Assembly (NCBI GenBank): GCA_007182875.1
Contig: AP019514.1
Coordinates: 2,666,001-2,730,000 of the forward strand
Source: Vreelandella sulfidaeris
Lineage (GTDB): Bacteria > Pseudomonadota > Gammaproteobacteria > Pseudomonadales > Halomonadaceae
DNA length: 64,000 nt
Direction: 5' to 3'
This document shows positions 20,684 to 31,645 of the stretch, piece after piece; the first letter of the stretch is position 1; each line of letters starts with the position of its first letter. The notes beneath the pieces are model-generated. The model was given only the letters and a program-made list of their open reading frames with translations. It searched no databases and had not been told where the DNA came from. A program made the translations under genes and the position numbers.

Positions 20684-23600
20684 TGCGTCTTTCGGATATT
20701 TCCGTTCAGCGTCCCGTCTTGGCAATGGTGATTGCAGCCTTGATTATCGCGTTTGGCTCATTAGCACTCAACCGCCTGCCGCTGCAAGAGTACCCGACGA
20801 TTGATCCGCCGATAGTCACCATTGACACCCGCTACCCGGGGGCATCCGCTAGCGTTGTTGAAACGCGAATCACCCAAGTACTTGAAGACCGTATCGCGGG
20901 CGTTGAAGGCATTGAGCTAATTACCTCGCAAAGCGAGGACGGCCGCTCTCAGATTGAAATCGAATTTGGCATTGATGTGGACATTAATGCCGCCGCCAAT
21001 GATATTCGTGATCGCATATCCGGCGCCCTTCGCAACCTACCCGATGATGCTGATAACCCTGAGGTGACCAAAGCCGATAGCAGTGAAGAGATTGTGGTGT
21101 GGCTCAGCCTTTCTGGTGAAGAGTACTCCATCACCGAACTTACCGACTACGCTAACCGCTTCTTGGTCGACAGCCTTTCTGTTCAGCCGGGTGTCGCACG
21201 GGTGCGTGTGGGCGGTGGCAGCGACTACGCCATGCGGGTATGGGTGGACCGTAATGCGCTAGCCGCGCGCGGCCTCACTGTGAGCGATATCGAAGATGCA
21301 CTACGGGCAGAAAACGTTGAACTGCCAGCAGGCTCGATTGAGTCCGAAGATAGGCAGTTTATTGTTCGCCTTCCCCGCAGCTTTGCCAACGCCGAGGATT
21401 TTCAGCGTTTGGCTCTTAATGCTCCCCGTACCCCTTCCCTCAATCAGGGCGAAAGCGGCTATCTGGTTCGCCTTGCCGATGTAGCAAGGGTAGAGGTCGG
21501 CGCGGTAGAGGACCGCTCTGTTTTCCGCTCCAACGGCGTCCCCATGGTCGGCCTTGGCATGATCATGCAGTCGACAGCCAATGTGGTAGAGCTTTCTGAA
21601 GCGGTGCAGGTGGAGTTAGAGCGGCTGCAGGGTACGCTGCCTGAAGGGATGTCACTGAGCCTGAACTACGACGCCTCATTGTTTGTTTCGGGGGCAATTG
21701 AACAGGTCGTCATGACACTATTCATCGCCATGGGCTTAGTCGTGGTGGTGATGTTCATGTTTTTAGGCAATTTGCGCACCACCCTAGTCCCTGCGGTGAC
21801 CGTGCCTATTGCCGTTATTGGTGCCTTTACCGCTCTTGCCGTGATGAACTTCTCGATCAACCTGTTAACGCTGCTAGCGCTAGTGCTTGCCATTGGCTTG
21901 ATTGTTGATGACGCCATCGTGGTACTTGAGAATATTAATCGGCGTATGCACGACTACGGCGAAACGCCTTTAGTCGCCGCCTTTCGAGGTACACGGCAAA
22001 TCGCCTTTGCCGTTATTGCTACCACGCTCGTATTAGTAGCGGTATTCGTGCCCCTTAGCATGCTGCAGGGCGATATTGGCCGGCTGTTTTCCGAGTTCGC
22101 GCTTACCATGGCCGCTGCGGTCGTAGTCTCTACCCTGCTCGCACTAACACTCACTCCCATGATGGCGTCGAAAATACTTAAGCCGGGCATGCACGATAGC
22201 CGTATCGGCAGAGCCGTGCAGTGGCTGCTTAGCGGCACACAACGGCGCTATCAGGCTTCCCTTGAGTGGATGCTCACTATGCGCTGGCTGGTAGTGGCCC
22301 TATTTGTGTTGCTAATTGCCGCTACCGCCTGGCTGGCCACAATACTGCCGAACGAATACACCCCGCAGGAGGATCGCGGTAACTTCATCGTATTAGTGAA
22401 TGGCCCTGAAGGGGCTACCTTCGACTACATGATGGATTACATGGATGAAATCGAAACACGTATGACGCCTCTGGTCGAGAGCGGCGAGCTGGAACGGGTG
22501 GTGGTCCGTGCCCCGCGCGGCTACGGCAATATCGAGAACTTCAACAGCGGTTTTATCATCGTCAATATGGCCGACTGGGGCAGCCGACGTAGCGCCTGGG
22601 AAATCATGGCCGAAGTGCGTCAAACACTGAGCACATTACCGGGGTGCAAGCCTTCCCTGTGATGCGCCAAGGTTTTGGGCAACGCACCCAAAAGCCGGTG
22701 CAGTTTGTGCTGGGTGGTGGGACGTACGAGGAGCTAGCCCGCTGGCGCGATACATTGATAGATCATGTGCGTGAAAACAACCCGCGCTTAATGGCTTTGG
22801 AGAGCAACTATAACGAGACCCAGCCGCAACTGCGGGTGGAAATTGATTATGAGCGTGCTGCATCGTTAGGGGTTACCGTCATGGAGATCGGCAGAACACT
22901 GGAGGTACTGTTAGGCGGCCGTAATGTTACTCGCTACGTGGATGATGGCGAAGAGTACGATGTTATTTTGGAAGGCGACCGCGGCAGTCAGAACAGTCCC
23001 AGGGCATTGGATAACATTCAGGTTCGCTCTGCACGTACCGGCGAGCTGATTCCCTTGGCCAGTCTCGTCACCCTTTCCGATTTTGCGGGCGCCAGCACCT
23101 TAAATCGCTTTGACCGTATACGCGCCATTACCATTGAAGCTAACCTGGCGGATGGCTATCCGCTAGGCGAGGCATTGACATATCTAGAAGAAGCCGCCGC
23201 TGAGCTACTACCGGAAGAGGCACAAACCAATGTGGCCGGAGCGTCGCGTGATTTCCGGCAGGCCAGCGGTGCCACCGCGTTTCTGTTGATACTGGGAGCT
23301 TTAGTCGTTTTCTTGGTGCTCGCTGCCCAATTTGAGAGCTTGATTCACCCCTTGGTGATTATGCTCACGGTGCCGTTGGCAATGAGTGGGGCGTTGCTTG
23401 CCCTGCTCTTGAGCGGCCAATCGTTAAATATTTATAGCCAAGTGGGGCTGGTACTGCTGATTGGCCTAGCCGCTAAAAACGGCATACTCATTGTTGAGTT
23501 TGCAAATCAGCTACGCGACGAGGGCCAAGCGTTCCGAACAGCGTTAATTGAAGCCTCAGTCACGCGCTTAAGGCCGATATTGATGACGGCCGTGACGACG

Positions 23601-23816
23601 ATGGCCGGTGCCATTCCGCTGATTATATCAACCGGCCCTGGTGCCGAATCGCGTCTGGTGATTGGCACCGTGATCATGGCGGGGGTAGGCTCGGCAACGC
23701 TATTTACGCTCTTTGTGGTTCCCGTGGCTTACGACCTGCTGGCACGCCACACAGGGTCGCCAGGCGCAGTGAAGCGGCAGTTAGAGGAAGAAATTGCTAA
23801 CGCGCCATCTGACTGA
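20683..23816 (+). CDS. RND multidrug efflux pump (AcrB/MexB superfamily)
   Basis: Proton-driven trimeric exporter, about 1,044 residues. Hallmarks include the N-terminal SVQRPVLAMVIAALIIAFGS, the TM4 proton-relay pair in GLIVDDAIVVLEN and the essential Lys of TM10 in GLAAKNGILIVEFAN. A TM11/12 stretch (ILMTAVTTMAGAIPLIISTG) closes the second half. One frame break near 22640 joins TLSTLPG to VQAFPVMRQGFGQR. Shorter porter-loop signatures suggest the VexB/MdtB-like branch rather than AcrB itself; substrate unknown. It is coupled to the adaptor gene and ends just before a palindromic repeat. Confidence 0.93.
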
Positions 23817-23817
23817 A

Positions 23818-23903
23818 GTCATTGCGAACACAGTGAAGCAATCTGGTTTTTAGATGCCACCGTAGGCTTGAGATTGCTTCGTCGTTTCACTGTTCACAAT
23901 GAC
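23818..23903. repeat. Imperfect long palindrome of the GTCATTGCGAAC...GAAGCAATCT type
   Basis: The left arm GTCATTGCGAACACAGTGAAGCAATCT (given in two parts as GTCATTGCGAAC and GTGAAGCAATCT) pairs with the complement of AGATTGCTTCGTCG and TTTCACTGTTCACAATGAC on the right. The two arms enclose about 25 bases. It begins two bases after the pump stop. Related dispersed palindromes occur in many proteobacteria as non-coding repeats. I see only this copy in the window. Confidence 0.75.
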
Positions 23904-23914
23904 ACTCTCAATGA

Positions 23915-23938
23915 AAAGGGTGCCAGTTGGCACCCTTT
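23915..23938. terminator. Hairpin terminator between the RND pump and DUF3617 genes
   Basis: A 10-bp stem AAAGGGTGCC with GGCACCCTTT around AGTT sits between convergent genes, with A and T at the outer ends, so it can work in both directions. Confidence 0.75.
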
Positions 23939-23954
23939 GAAAGAGAGCTAGCGG

Positions 23955-24383
23955 TTACTCACACTCACCCAAGTGCTCGCCTTCAATCACTGTATTCATA
24001 CTCAGCTCGCCCATGGGCGACTGGGTCAGAATATCGACGCTGCCTTCAATACGCTCACCCATAAAGCGCATTTCGCCATCGATGGTGGCTTCGCCACCCT
24101 CAGCACGACACACCATGCTGTAGCTTAGGCCGTCCGCGTTCAATTCCTGGTTGAGCAGCTCACAGCCCTCTTCTTCCTCGATGAAGCCGAATTCAGCGCC
24201 CTCAAGCTCTTCCTGGGTAATACACTGACGCTCGGTTTCCGTTTGATCCGGAATTTCCATTTCACCGCTGACGCTGGTTTTGCTGACAAATTCCCACTCA
24301 CCAGCAGCCACATTGGGGGTTTCAGCCAACGCGACCATCGGAAAGGCCACCAGGGCCGCTACTGCCATGTTACGTAACATCAT
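23955..24383 (-). CDS. DUF3617 family periplasmic protein
   Basis: About 142 residues. A Sec signal (MLRNMAVAALVAFPMVALAET) is followed by the DUF3617 pattern: AGEWEFVSKTSVSG, ERQCITQEEL, a Cys-containing acidic centre (EEEEGCELLNQELN), SMVCRAEGGEATIDGEMRF and a final ECE. Four conserved cysteines probably form disulfides in the periplasm. Function unknown. The ATG pair at 24378-24383 is preferred over an upstream GTG. Frame intact. Confidence 0.85.
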   Translation of the reverse strand: MMLRNMAVAALVAFPMVALAETPNVAAGEWEFVSKTSVSGEMEIPDQTETERQCITQEELEGAEFGFIEEEEGCELLNQELNADGLSYSMVCRAEGGEATIDGEMRFMGERIEGSVDILTQSPMGELSMNTVIEGEHLGECE

Positions 24384-24527
24384 CGCTACTCTCACTGCGT
24401 TGCTTAAGGAACCAGCGAATATCCTACCTGATTCACACCCACGATGCCCTACCTGGCGATCACACTGCTACACTCTATGCTTAATCAATGCCTGACTTTG
24501 CGCACCGACTATAAAAGGTAGTTAACC

Positions 24528-24737
24528 ATGCATGACGATGCCCTGGTCAATTATGACTTTCATTGCCCTTACTGCGACTCACCGCTGACCTTTCTGATTG
24601 ATACTTCTCAGGGTAGCCACGAAACCTGGGAAGATTGCCATCAGTGCTGCGCGCCCATCCAGCTACAAATTATTGTCTCGCCAATGAGTGGAGAGCTCGA
24701 TAGCGTTGTCGCTGGACGCGACGATGATGTTCTATAG
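24528..24737 (+). CDS. CPXCG-motif cysteine-rich protein
   Basis: A 69-residue soluble protein with two zinc-ribbon-like Cys pairs, FHCPYCDSPLTF and CHQCCAPIQLQI, separated by an acidic linker (QGSHETWEDC). This is the pattern annotated as the CPXCG-motif family. The first pair reads CPYC instead of CPxCG in full, which is within the family's variation. AAAGG precedes the ATG. It converges on potI, 5 bases away. Function unknown, probably metal binding. Confidence 0.86.
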   Translation: MHDDALVNYDFHCPYCDSPLTFLIDTSQGSHETWEDCHQCCAPIQLQIIVSPMSGELDSVVAGRDDDVL

Positions 24738-24742
24738 CAGAT

Positions 24743-25572
24743 CTAAGCTTCTCGTAGCGCTGCCTTCCGCCTAGTCTCGTTACGACGCATAAAAAACCAA
24801 GCCAACAGTGTTGCCAAAGATACGATCAATATAATCAACGTGGCGAGTGCATTAATCTTTGGCGATACGCCCATACGCACCGATGAAAATACCACCATCG
24901 GCAGCGTATTCGCCCCAGGACCTGAAACAAAGCTGGCAATCACTAAATCGTCCAAGGAGAGCGTAAACGCCAGCAGCCAACCTGCCGCCAATGCCGGCGT
25001 AATGATCGGCAGTGTGATGGAAAGAAGGTTTTCACTGGCGGCGAGCCTAAATCCATGGCGGCCTCTTCAATCGAATGATCTACTTCACGCAGGCGCGCGG
25101 CCACAACCACCGCTACGTAGGCACTGCAAAACGTGGTGTGGGCAATCCAGATCGTCGCCATGCCCCGATCGGCAGGCCAACCGGTTATTTGCGCCATTTG
25201 TACAAATAGTAGCAGTAGCGACAGGCCAGTAATCACCTCGGGCATCACTAGCGGCGCCGTCACCATACTGGAGAGCGCCGTTTTACCCCGAAAATGGCCA
25301 TAGCGGGTCATTACAAACGCTGCCACAGTCCCCAAGCAAACCGCCATGCTGGCCGCGAAAAAAGCGATGCGCAGGCTCGTCCACACCGCCGATAAAATCT
25401 GCTGATCGCGAAATAGCTCGCCGTACCACTGAGTAGAAAAGCCCGCCCACACCGTGACCAGTTTCGAGGCGTTAAACGAATACACCACCAACACAAACAT
25501 GGGCAGGTAAAGAAACAGCAGGCCAAGCACCAGCATGAACGTCGAGAAGTTGATCCTGCGTAGGCGGCTCAT
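24743..25572 (-). CDS. potI: Putrescine ABC transporter permease PotI
   Basis: Inner-membrane permease of the PotFGHI putrescine importer. Six membrane segments are visible, starting FMLVLGLLFLYLPMFVLVVYSFNAS, then TQWYGELF. The EAA loop is EEAAMDLGSPPVKTFF, and the protein ends FTLSLDDLVIASFVSGPG...MRRNETRRKAALREA. One frame break near 25030 (before SITLPIITPALAAGW) joins the two parts; corrected length is about 277 residues. Its ATG overlaps the potH stop (ATGA), so the two permeases are translationally coupled. Confidence 0.94.
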
Positions 25573-26479
25573 GACGCCAGCTCCCGGGACTGGTAACGAT
25601 GGAACCAGACAATCGGTACCAGTAATAACAACAGCATCACCATGGCCAGCGCCGACGCGACGGGCCAGTCGCGATTAAGGAAAAACTCTTCCCACAACAC
25701 CTTACCGATCATCAGTGTGTTCGGGCCGCCAAGCAATTCGGGAATCACGAACTCCCCAACCGCCGGAATAAACACCAGCATCGAACCGGCAATAATGCCT
25801 CCCATCGATAACGGCAGAGTAACTTTGATAAAGGTATTCAGCTTGCGCGAGCCAAGGTCAGCAGCGGCTTCCAATAAGGCGTTATCCAGCCGGGTTAGAT
25901 GGGCATACAGCGGCAATACCATAAACGGCAAATAGGCGTAGACAATCCCAATGGTGACGGCAAACTGGGTATTCATCATACGCAGCGGCGAGTCAATCAG
26001 ACCTAGCCCTATCAATAGGTTATTAATCAATCCGCTGTTACTTAAAATTCCCATCCAGGCGTAAACCCGAATCAAAAAAGACGTCCAAGACGGTAGCATG
26101 ACTAACAGCAGTAATAGCAACTGCCAGCGTGCCGGCGCCCTCGCCATCGCATAAGCCATCGGATAGCCTAGTAGCAAGCACGCTAGGGTGGCTATGAACG
26201 CTGTTTTTACCGAGCCCCAATATGCGGCTATATAGAGCGAATCCGAAAGTAAAAGAGATAGTTACCGAGATTGAGAAATACATGCAGCGTCTGGTCAGCG
26301 TACTCAAGCAGCGGACCATAGGGTGGAATCGCAATGGCTGCTTCGGACAAGCTGATCTTGAGCACCAGCGCAAAGGGCAGTAAAAAAAACAGCGTTAGCC
26401 ACACAAGCGGAAACGCAATCACCGCTCGGCGCCCTAACTGCATGCGTTTGAACAGTGCTGAAGAAAGAGATGGCTTCAT
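25569..26479 (-). CDS. potH: Putrescine ABC transporter permease PotH
   Basis: Partner permease of PotI. MQLGRRAVIAFPLVWLTLFFLLPFALVLKISLSEA is the typical first helix of PotH, and the middle part contains WTSFLIRVYAWMGIL, NSGLINNLLIGLGLI and MVLPLYAHLTRLDNALLEAA. The EAA region is AAADLGSRKLNTFIKVTLPLS, and FVIPELLGGPNTLMIG follows. One frame break near 26240 splits the N-terminal part from YWGSVKTAFIATLACLLLGYPMAY. Corrected length is about 303 residues. Confidence 0.94.
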
Positions 26480-26563
26480 TAAAGGCAGTCTCCTCGCCGT
26501 AAGAAGTTCGCCACACTAGCGGCTCCAGGCCCTAGCGATTCAAAACATGGGCGGTGCAGGATA

Positions 26564-27755
26564 TTAACGGTTCAAGACGATGGTGCTGTGATCTTCCCAG
26601 TGAACATAAACGCTGTCTTCCCAGGTTGGCCGATCACCGCGACGTTCTGTATTGGCCATGCTGACCTTGATCATCTGGCCAGCGGCAGTACGCACGTAAT
26701 AGAGTGAGAAACCGCCCAAGTAGGCGATATCATCCACCCTCCCTTCTGCCCAGTTATATTCCGTGGTGGGCTTTTCACGGGTTAACCAGATTTTTCTGGG
26801 CGCAACGCGACCAAACCCGACGATCCATTGCCTGGGTAGTAATACCGTGGTCAATATAAATGGGCCGCTCAAGTGCCGGGGCGACGATGCGGCAATGGTC
26901 GGCAGCATCTTCGATAATTTCCCCCTTCAAACAGGTTCACCGTGCCAACGAACTCAGCCACCATTCGGCTTGCCGGGCTTTCATAAATATCGATGGGTGA
27001 GCCGATCTGCTCGATCCAGCCATCGGCCATGATCGCCACACGGTCGGCCATGGTCATGGCTTCTTCCTGGTCGTGGGTCACCATAATGCAGGTAACCCCT
27101 ACCTGTTCGATAATTTCGACCACTTCCAGCTGCATTTCAGTGCGCAGTTTTTATCCAGCGCACCCATGGGCTCGTCTAACAGCAACAGCTTTGGCCGCTT
27201 GGCGAGTGAGCGAGCCAGCGCTACCCGTTGGCGTTGCCCACCGGAAAGTTGATGCGGCTTGCGCTTGGCAAAGCGCTCCATATGCACCAACTTGAGCATT
27301 TGTGCGACGCGGGCGTCGATATCCGCTTTCGGTAACTTGTCCTGTTTCAAGCCAAAAGCGATGTTCTGCGCCACTGTCATATGCGGAAACAGTGCATAGG
27401 ACTGGAACATCATATTGATGGGCCGCTTATGCGGGGGCATCGCGGTGATATTGACACCGTCTAACAAAATGCGCCCTTCCGTTGGCGTCTCAAACCCCGC
27501 CAACATCCGCAGCAAGGTTGATTTTCCTGACCCGGATCCGCCTAATAATGCGAAAATTTCGCCGCGCTTAACCTGCAAATTGACATCATCCACCGCCAGC
27601 GCATCATCAAATCGCTTGCTCAAGCGCTTAACTTCCAGCACTACATCCTCCGCAAACCGCGGGTTTTTTCCCTGAGGGCGTGGTGCTATAGGAAGGGAGG
27701 GTGAAGGAGATGAAGGCTCGTTCGACAGGGTGTAGTGACCATTCGCCACTCCCAT
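26564..27755 (-). CDS. potG: Putrescine ABC transporter ATP-binding protein PotG
   Basis: ATPase of the putrescine importer. It has Walker A (GGSGSGKST), Q-loop (MMFQSYALFPHMTV), signature (LSGGQRQR), Walker B (LLLLDEP), switch His (VTHDQEEAM) and a C-terminal TOBE/regulatory domain (REKPTTEYNWAEGRVDDIAYLGG). Frame breaks near 27150 (GALDKKLRTEMQLEV), 26925 (VNLFEG), 26880 and 26800 (LRPEKIWLTREK) are all short slips. Corrected length is about 397 residues with a long Pro/Ser-rich N-terminal lead. The start at 27755 is uncertain since no good ribosome site precedes it. Confidence 0.92.
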
Positions 27756-27844
27756 CAAAAGGCCCGGCAATCCGGGCACATTAATAAAATAAACAGCGAG
27801 CCAGTGAGGACGCACCTCCGGCTCGCTGTTAGGTAAAGGTCGGC

Positions 27845-28948
27845 TTAACGGCCAGACTTCACGCGGTTCCAAATACGTGTACGGGCGCGCAGCACATCTT
27901 GAGGCTTTTCAGCTTGCACGTACAGGTTTTGCATGACGTCAGTTTCCGGGTAGATAGCGGGATCGTTGATAATTTCGTCAGAGAGATATTCATTAGCCGC
28001 CGCGTTAGGGTTCGCATAACGTACATACTCGGTGATCTCAGCGGCGATTTCCGGGTCAAGAATAAAGTTAATAAACGCATGGGCGTTTTCAGTGTTCGGG
28101 GCGTCAGCCGGTATCGCCATCATATCGAACCAGAGGGCAGCGCCTTCTTTAGGAATGCTGTAACCAATACTGAAATCACGACCGGCCTCTTCAGCGCGCT
28201 CGGCGGCTTGGAAAACGTCGCCGGAATAGCCAGCAGCCACGCAGATATCGCCATTCGCCAGATCAGACACATAGCGCGACGAGTGGAAGTAAGTCATGTC
28301 GTCGCGAACGTCGGCAATCAGCTCTCCCGCAGCTTCGATATCGTCGATATTTTCGCTAAGCGGGTCTAAGCCCAAGTACGCCATAGCGGGCGAAAGCATC
28401 TCATCTGCGGAATCCAACATCGACAAACCACAGCCCGCCTCGCTCAATGCACCGGTTATTTCAGGATCGAACAGCAGCGCCCAGCTATCTACTGGCGCAT
28501 CGTCACCTAGAATTTCTGTTACACGATCAATGTTATAACCAATGCCATTGGTGCCCCACATATAGGGAACCGAGTATTCGCTACCGGCGTCGATGGTTTC
28601 CAAGTTAGCCATCAGTTCAGGATTGAGGTTATCTAAATTGGGCAGTAACTCGTGGTTAAGCGGCTGGAACACACCGGCTTTTACTTGTCGAGTGAAGTAG
28701 TAGGTAGAGGGTACGACCACATCATAGCCCGAACGGCCAGCGAGCAGCGCGGCATCCAGGATTTCATTGCTATCATAAACGTCATAGGTCACTTCAATGC
28801 CGGTACGCTCGGTGAATTTTTCCAGCGTTTCCGGGGCAATGTAATCTGACCAATTATACACCCGCACCTCTTCGGCATGGGCAGCGCTAGCCGCTGCGGC
28901 AAACGAGATGGCCGCAACGGCCAGGGAAAGTTTGTGGATGGTCCCCAT
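27845..28948 (-). CDS. potF: Putrescine-binding periplasmic protein PotF
   Basis: Captures putrescine (or a related polyamine) for PotGHI. A signal peptide (LSLAVAAISFAAAASAAHAE) is followed by the family start VRVYNWSDYIAPETLEKFTERTGI, then STYYFTRQVKAGVFQPLN, VPYMWGTNGIGYN and NAHAFINFILDPE. Frame intact, about 367 residues. A perfect ribosome site (AGGAGAAG) lies before the ATG at 28946-28948. It is the first gene of the potFGHI operon, with potG 89 bases downstream. Confidence 0.95.
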   Translation of the reverse strand: MGTIHKLSLAVAAISFAAAASAAHAEEVRVYNWSDYIAPETLEKFTERTGIEVTYDVYDSNEILDAALLAGRSGYDVVVPSTYYFTRQVKAGVFQPLNHELLPNLDNLNPELMANLETIDAGSEYSVPYMWGTNGIGYNIDRVTEILGDDAPVDSWALLFDPEITGALSEAGCGLSMLDSADEMLSPAMAYLGLDPLSENIDDIEAAGELIADVRDDMTYFHSSRYVSDLANGDICVAAGYSGDVFQAAERAEEAGRDFSIGYSIPKEGAALWFDMMAIPADAPNTENAHAFINFILDPEIAAEITEYVRYANPNAAANEYLSDEIINDPAIYPETDVMQNLYVQAEKPQDVLRARTRIWNRVKSGR

Positions 28949-29308
28949 ATTACTTCTCCTATTGTTTAAACTACTTATAAAACTATTTAGCCACACATTC
29001 TTAACCACATTTGCCTAACATGCACCGCTTCTATCGCCAACAGCCTACTATTGCTACCAACAGAGTAGGTCATAAAGCTGACCGTGCGAATTTTGCGGTG
29101 CAGTGGCGCCTACCGCAAGCCAATGTGAAAAATACTTGTATTCTACTTCATCGACCCCATTAACCCAGCAGCGCAACGGCATCAGTCTGGAGCGATAGGG
29201 AAAGACTATTGATCGTATGCCTATTCTTAATTTTAGCCATTAGTCGTTAGCCGTTAGTATTATCATCAATTTCTAATTCTTCATTCACCAATCGCGGAGA
29301 TTATCTGA
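28949..29308. other. Intergenic region between divergent potF and ahpC
   Basis: About 360 bases with no gene. It must hold the promoters of both divergent units. The only recognisable element is an OxyR-like motif at 29195-29232. The rest, including an AT-rich stretch at about 29220-29290 before ahpC, shows nothing I can name. Confidence 0.6.
29195..29232 (+). promoter_or_regulatory. Possible OxyR operator upstream of ahpC
   Basis: ATAG at 29195-29198 and CTAT at 29206-29209 are spaced by 7 bases, the arrangement of an OxyR half-site. A second, weaker half follows after 7 bases (ATGCCTATTC). OxyR is the standard activator of ahpCF in gammaproteobacteria (established), but the match to consensus here is partial. 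Confidence 0.4.
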
Positions 29309-29871
29309 ATGTCTTTAATCAACACTGAAGTTAAGCCATTTAAAGCAACTGCCTATTTGAATGGCGAATTTGTCGATGTTACTGAAGCGGACTTACAGGG
29401 TCAGTGGTCAATCTTTTCTTCTACCCAGCCGATTTTACCTTCGTGTGCCCGACAGAGCTTGGTGACTTAGCCGACAACTACGCTGAGTTCAAGAAACTGG
29501 GCGTTGAAATTTACAGTGTTTCAACTGACACCCATTTCACCCACAAAGCTTGGCACGACAGCTCTGACACCATCGGCAAGCTCCAGTACCCGATGATTGC
29601 TGATCCGACGCTGCGCATTTCACGCAACTTCGAAGTCTTGATCGAAGAAGCCGGTCTTGCTGAGCGCGGTACCTTTGTTGTCGACCCTGACGGCAAAATC
29701 CAGATCGTCGAAATCAACGCTGGCAACATCGGTCGTAATGCCGAAGAGCTGCTGCGCAAAGTGAAAGCTGCTCAGTACGTGCGCGCCAACCCGAACGAAG
29801 TTTGCCCGGCAAAATGGAAAGAAGGCGAAGACACCCTCGCACCTTCATTAGATCTGGTAGGTAAAATCTAA
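29309..29871 (+). CDS. ahpC: Alkyl hydroperoxide reductase subunit C (peroxiredoxin)
   Basis: Typical 2-Cys peroxiredoxin that reduces H2O2 and organic hydroperoxides in the cytosol. The peroxidatic Cys is in [20 protein letters not shown] and the resolving Cys in [10 protein letters not shown] near the C-terminus; [15 protein letters not shown] is also typical. Length about 187 residues. One frame break near 29405 separates LQGQWS from VVFFYPADF. The ATG at 29309 gives [16 protein letters not shown], the standard AhpC start. ahpF follows 150 bases downstream. Confidence 0.96.
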
Positions 29872-30022
29872 ACTACCTACGGCTGCCAAACGGATATTTT
29901 TCACTCTGTTGCCCTTTTGGCGGCGCGGGCACCAGCCCGGGTGTTTTGTTTTATTAAGCACGCGTTGTAGTGCCGTGCTCTGTGACCAATCACCGACAAG
30001 TTAACTGCGAGGAAGCACTGTC

Positions 30023-31576
30023 ATGCTGGACGCCAATTTAAAATCCCAGTTAAAAGCGTATCTGGAAAAGTGACTCAGCCGTTCGAGATCGTTGCGTCCC
30101 TCGATGACGGTGACAAGTCACAAGAATTGCTCAAACTACTGGAAGATATCAGCAACCTGAGCGATAAAATTACCTTGCACAGTGATGGGCAGGATGCACG
30201 CACGCCGTCGTTTGCGATCAACCGCCCCGGTGAAGAGACTGGCGTGGTGTTTGCCGGTATCCCGATGGGCCACGAGTTCACCTCGTTGGTACTGGCGCTG
30301 CTGCAAGTCGGCGGTCACCCACCCAAAACATCTGACGAACAACTTGACCAGATTCGTGCGCTTGACGGCGAGATGCTGTTCGAGACGTACTACTCGCTCT
30401 CGTGCCAGAACTGCCCAGACGTGGTTCAGGCGCTGAATCTGATGGCTATCTTCAATCCCAACGTGCGCCATGTCGCTATCGACGGGGCGCTGTTTCAGGA
30501 TGAAGTCGAGTCGCGTGAAATCATGTCGGTGCCGAGCATCTATCTGAACGGCAAACCGTTCGATCAAGGCCGCATGACCCTTGAACAGATTCTTGCCAAA
30601 GTCGACACCGGCGCTGCCGAACGCGATGCTAAAAGCTAAGCGAAAAAGCCGCCTTCGATACACTGGTGATTGGCGGAGGCCCTGCAGGCGCTGCGGCGGC
30701 CATTTACTCGGCGCGTAAAGGCATCAATACGGGTATTGCCGCTGAGCGGTTCGGTGGTCAGGTGGCCGACACCATGGGGATTGAAAACTTCATTTCTGTT
30801 TCCCATACAGAAGGCCCTAAGCTGGTCAGTGCACTTGAAGAGCACGTAAAAGACTACGAAGTCGACGTCATGAACCTGCAGCTTGCGACTACATTTAAAG
30901 CGGCCGAAGCCGAAGGCGGCCTGCATGAAGTCACGTTTGAATCAGGCGCTAAACTCAAGAGTAAAACGCTGGTTTTGGCGACAGGCGCCCGTTGGCGTGA
31001 AATGAACGTTCCAGGTGAACAGCAGTACCGCAACAAAGGCGTCGCTTACTGCCCCCACTGCGATGGCCCGCTGTTCAAAGGTAAGCGTGTAGCGGTCATT
31101 GGTGGTGGTAACTCGGGCGTTGAGGCAGCTATTGACCTGGCGGGCATTGTCGGCCACGTCACGTTGGTTGAATTTATGGGCGAAATGCGCGCTGACGCCG
31201 TGCTGCAGAAGAAGCTCAAGAGCTTGCCCAATGTCGATATTATTCTCAACGCACAAACGACCGAAGTTACTGGCGATGGCAGCCGTGTTAATGGCTTGAA
31301 CTATAAAGACCGTACAACCGATGAAAGCAAATCCATCGCGTTGGAAGGTATTTTCGTTCAGATTGGTTTAGTACCTAACACCGAGTGGCTGAAAGGCTCA
31401 CCGATTGAAATGACGCCCCGCGGTGAAATCATTGTCGATGCTCATGGCATGACGTCCGTGCCCGGTGTGTTTGCCGCAGGCGATGTCACGACCGTGCCTT
31501 ACAAGCAGATCATTATCGCCATGGGGAAGGTGCTAAAGCATCGCTTGGCGCTTTTGATTACTTGATTCGTAACTGA
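30023..31576 (+). CDS. ahpF: Alkyl hydroperoxide reductase subunit F
   Basis: Flavoprotein that uses NADH to re-reduce AhpC. The N-terminal thioredoxin-like domains carry the CxxC pair in SLSCQNCPD, followed by an FAD domain ([20 protein letters not shown]). The second redox pair is in [12 protein letters not shown], then an NAD domain ([19 protein letters not shown]) and the closing [16 protein letters not shown]. Frame breaks occur near 30071 (one base in GAAAAGTG), 30640 and 31530; the third frame ends GAFDYLIRN at 31574-31576. Corrected length is about 518 residues. GAGGAAG supports the ATG at 30023. Confidence 0.96.
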
Positions 31577-31589
31577 TTACGATAGAACT

Positions 31590-31620
31590 AAAGCCCGCTG
31601 ACATATTGTCAGCGGGCTTT
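31590..31620 (+). terminator. Rho-independent terminator after ahpF
   Basis: A 13-bp perfect stem (AAAGCCCGCTGAC with GTCAGCGGGCTTT) around ATATT, 14 bases after the ahpF stop, followed by T-rich sequence. It also lies beyond the phaC stop on the other strand, so it may act in both directions. Confidence 0.88.
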
Positions 31621-31645
31621 TCTGTCTTCCCCGTCTCTAGCTCAA

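Noticed and set aside
30000..30080. Programmed frameshift in ahpF
   Set aside because: The slip is a simple one-base loss in a short run like dozens of others in the window, without a slippery heptamer and pseudoknot.
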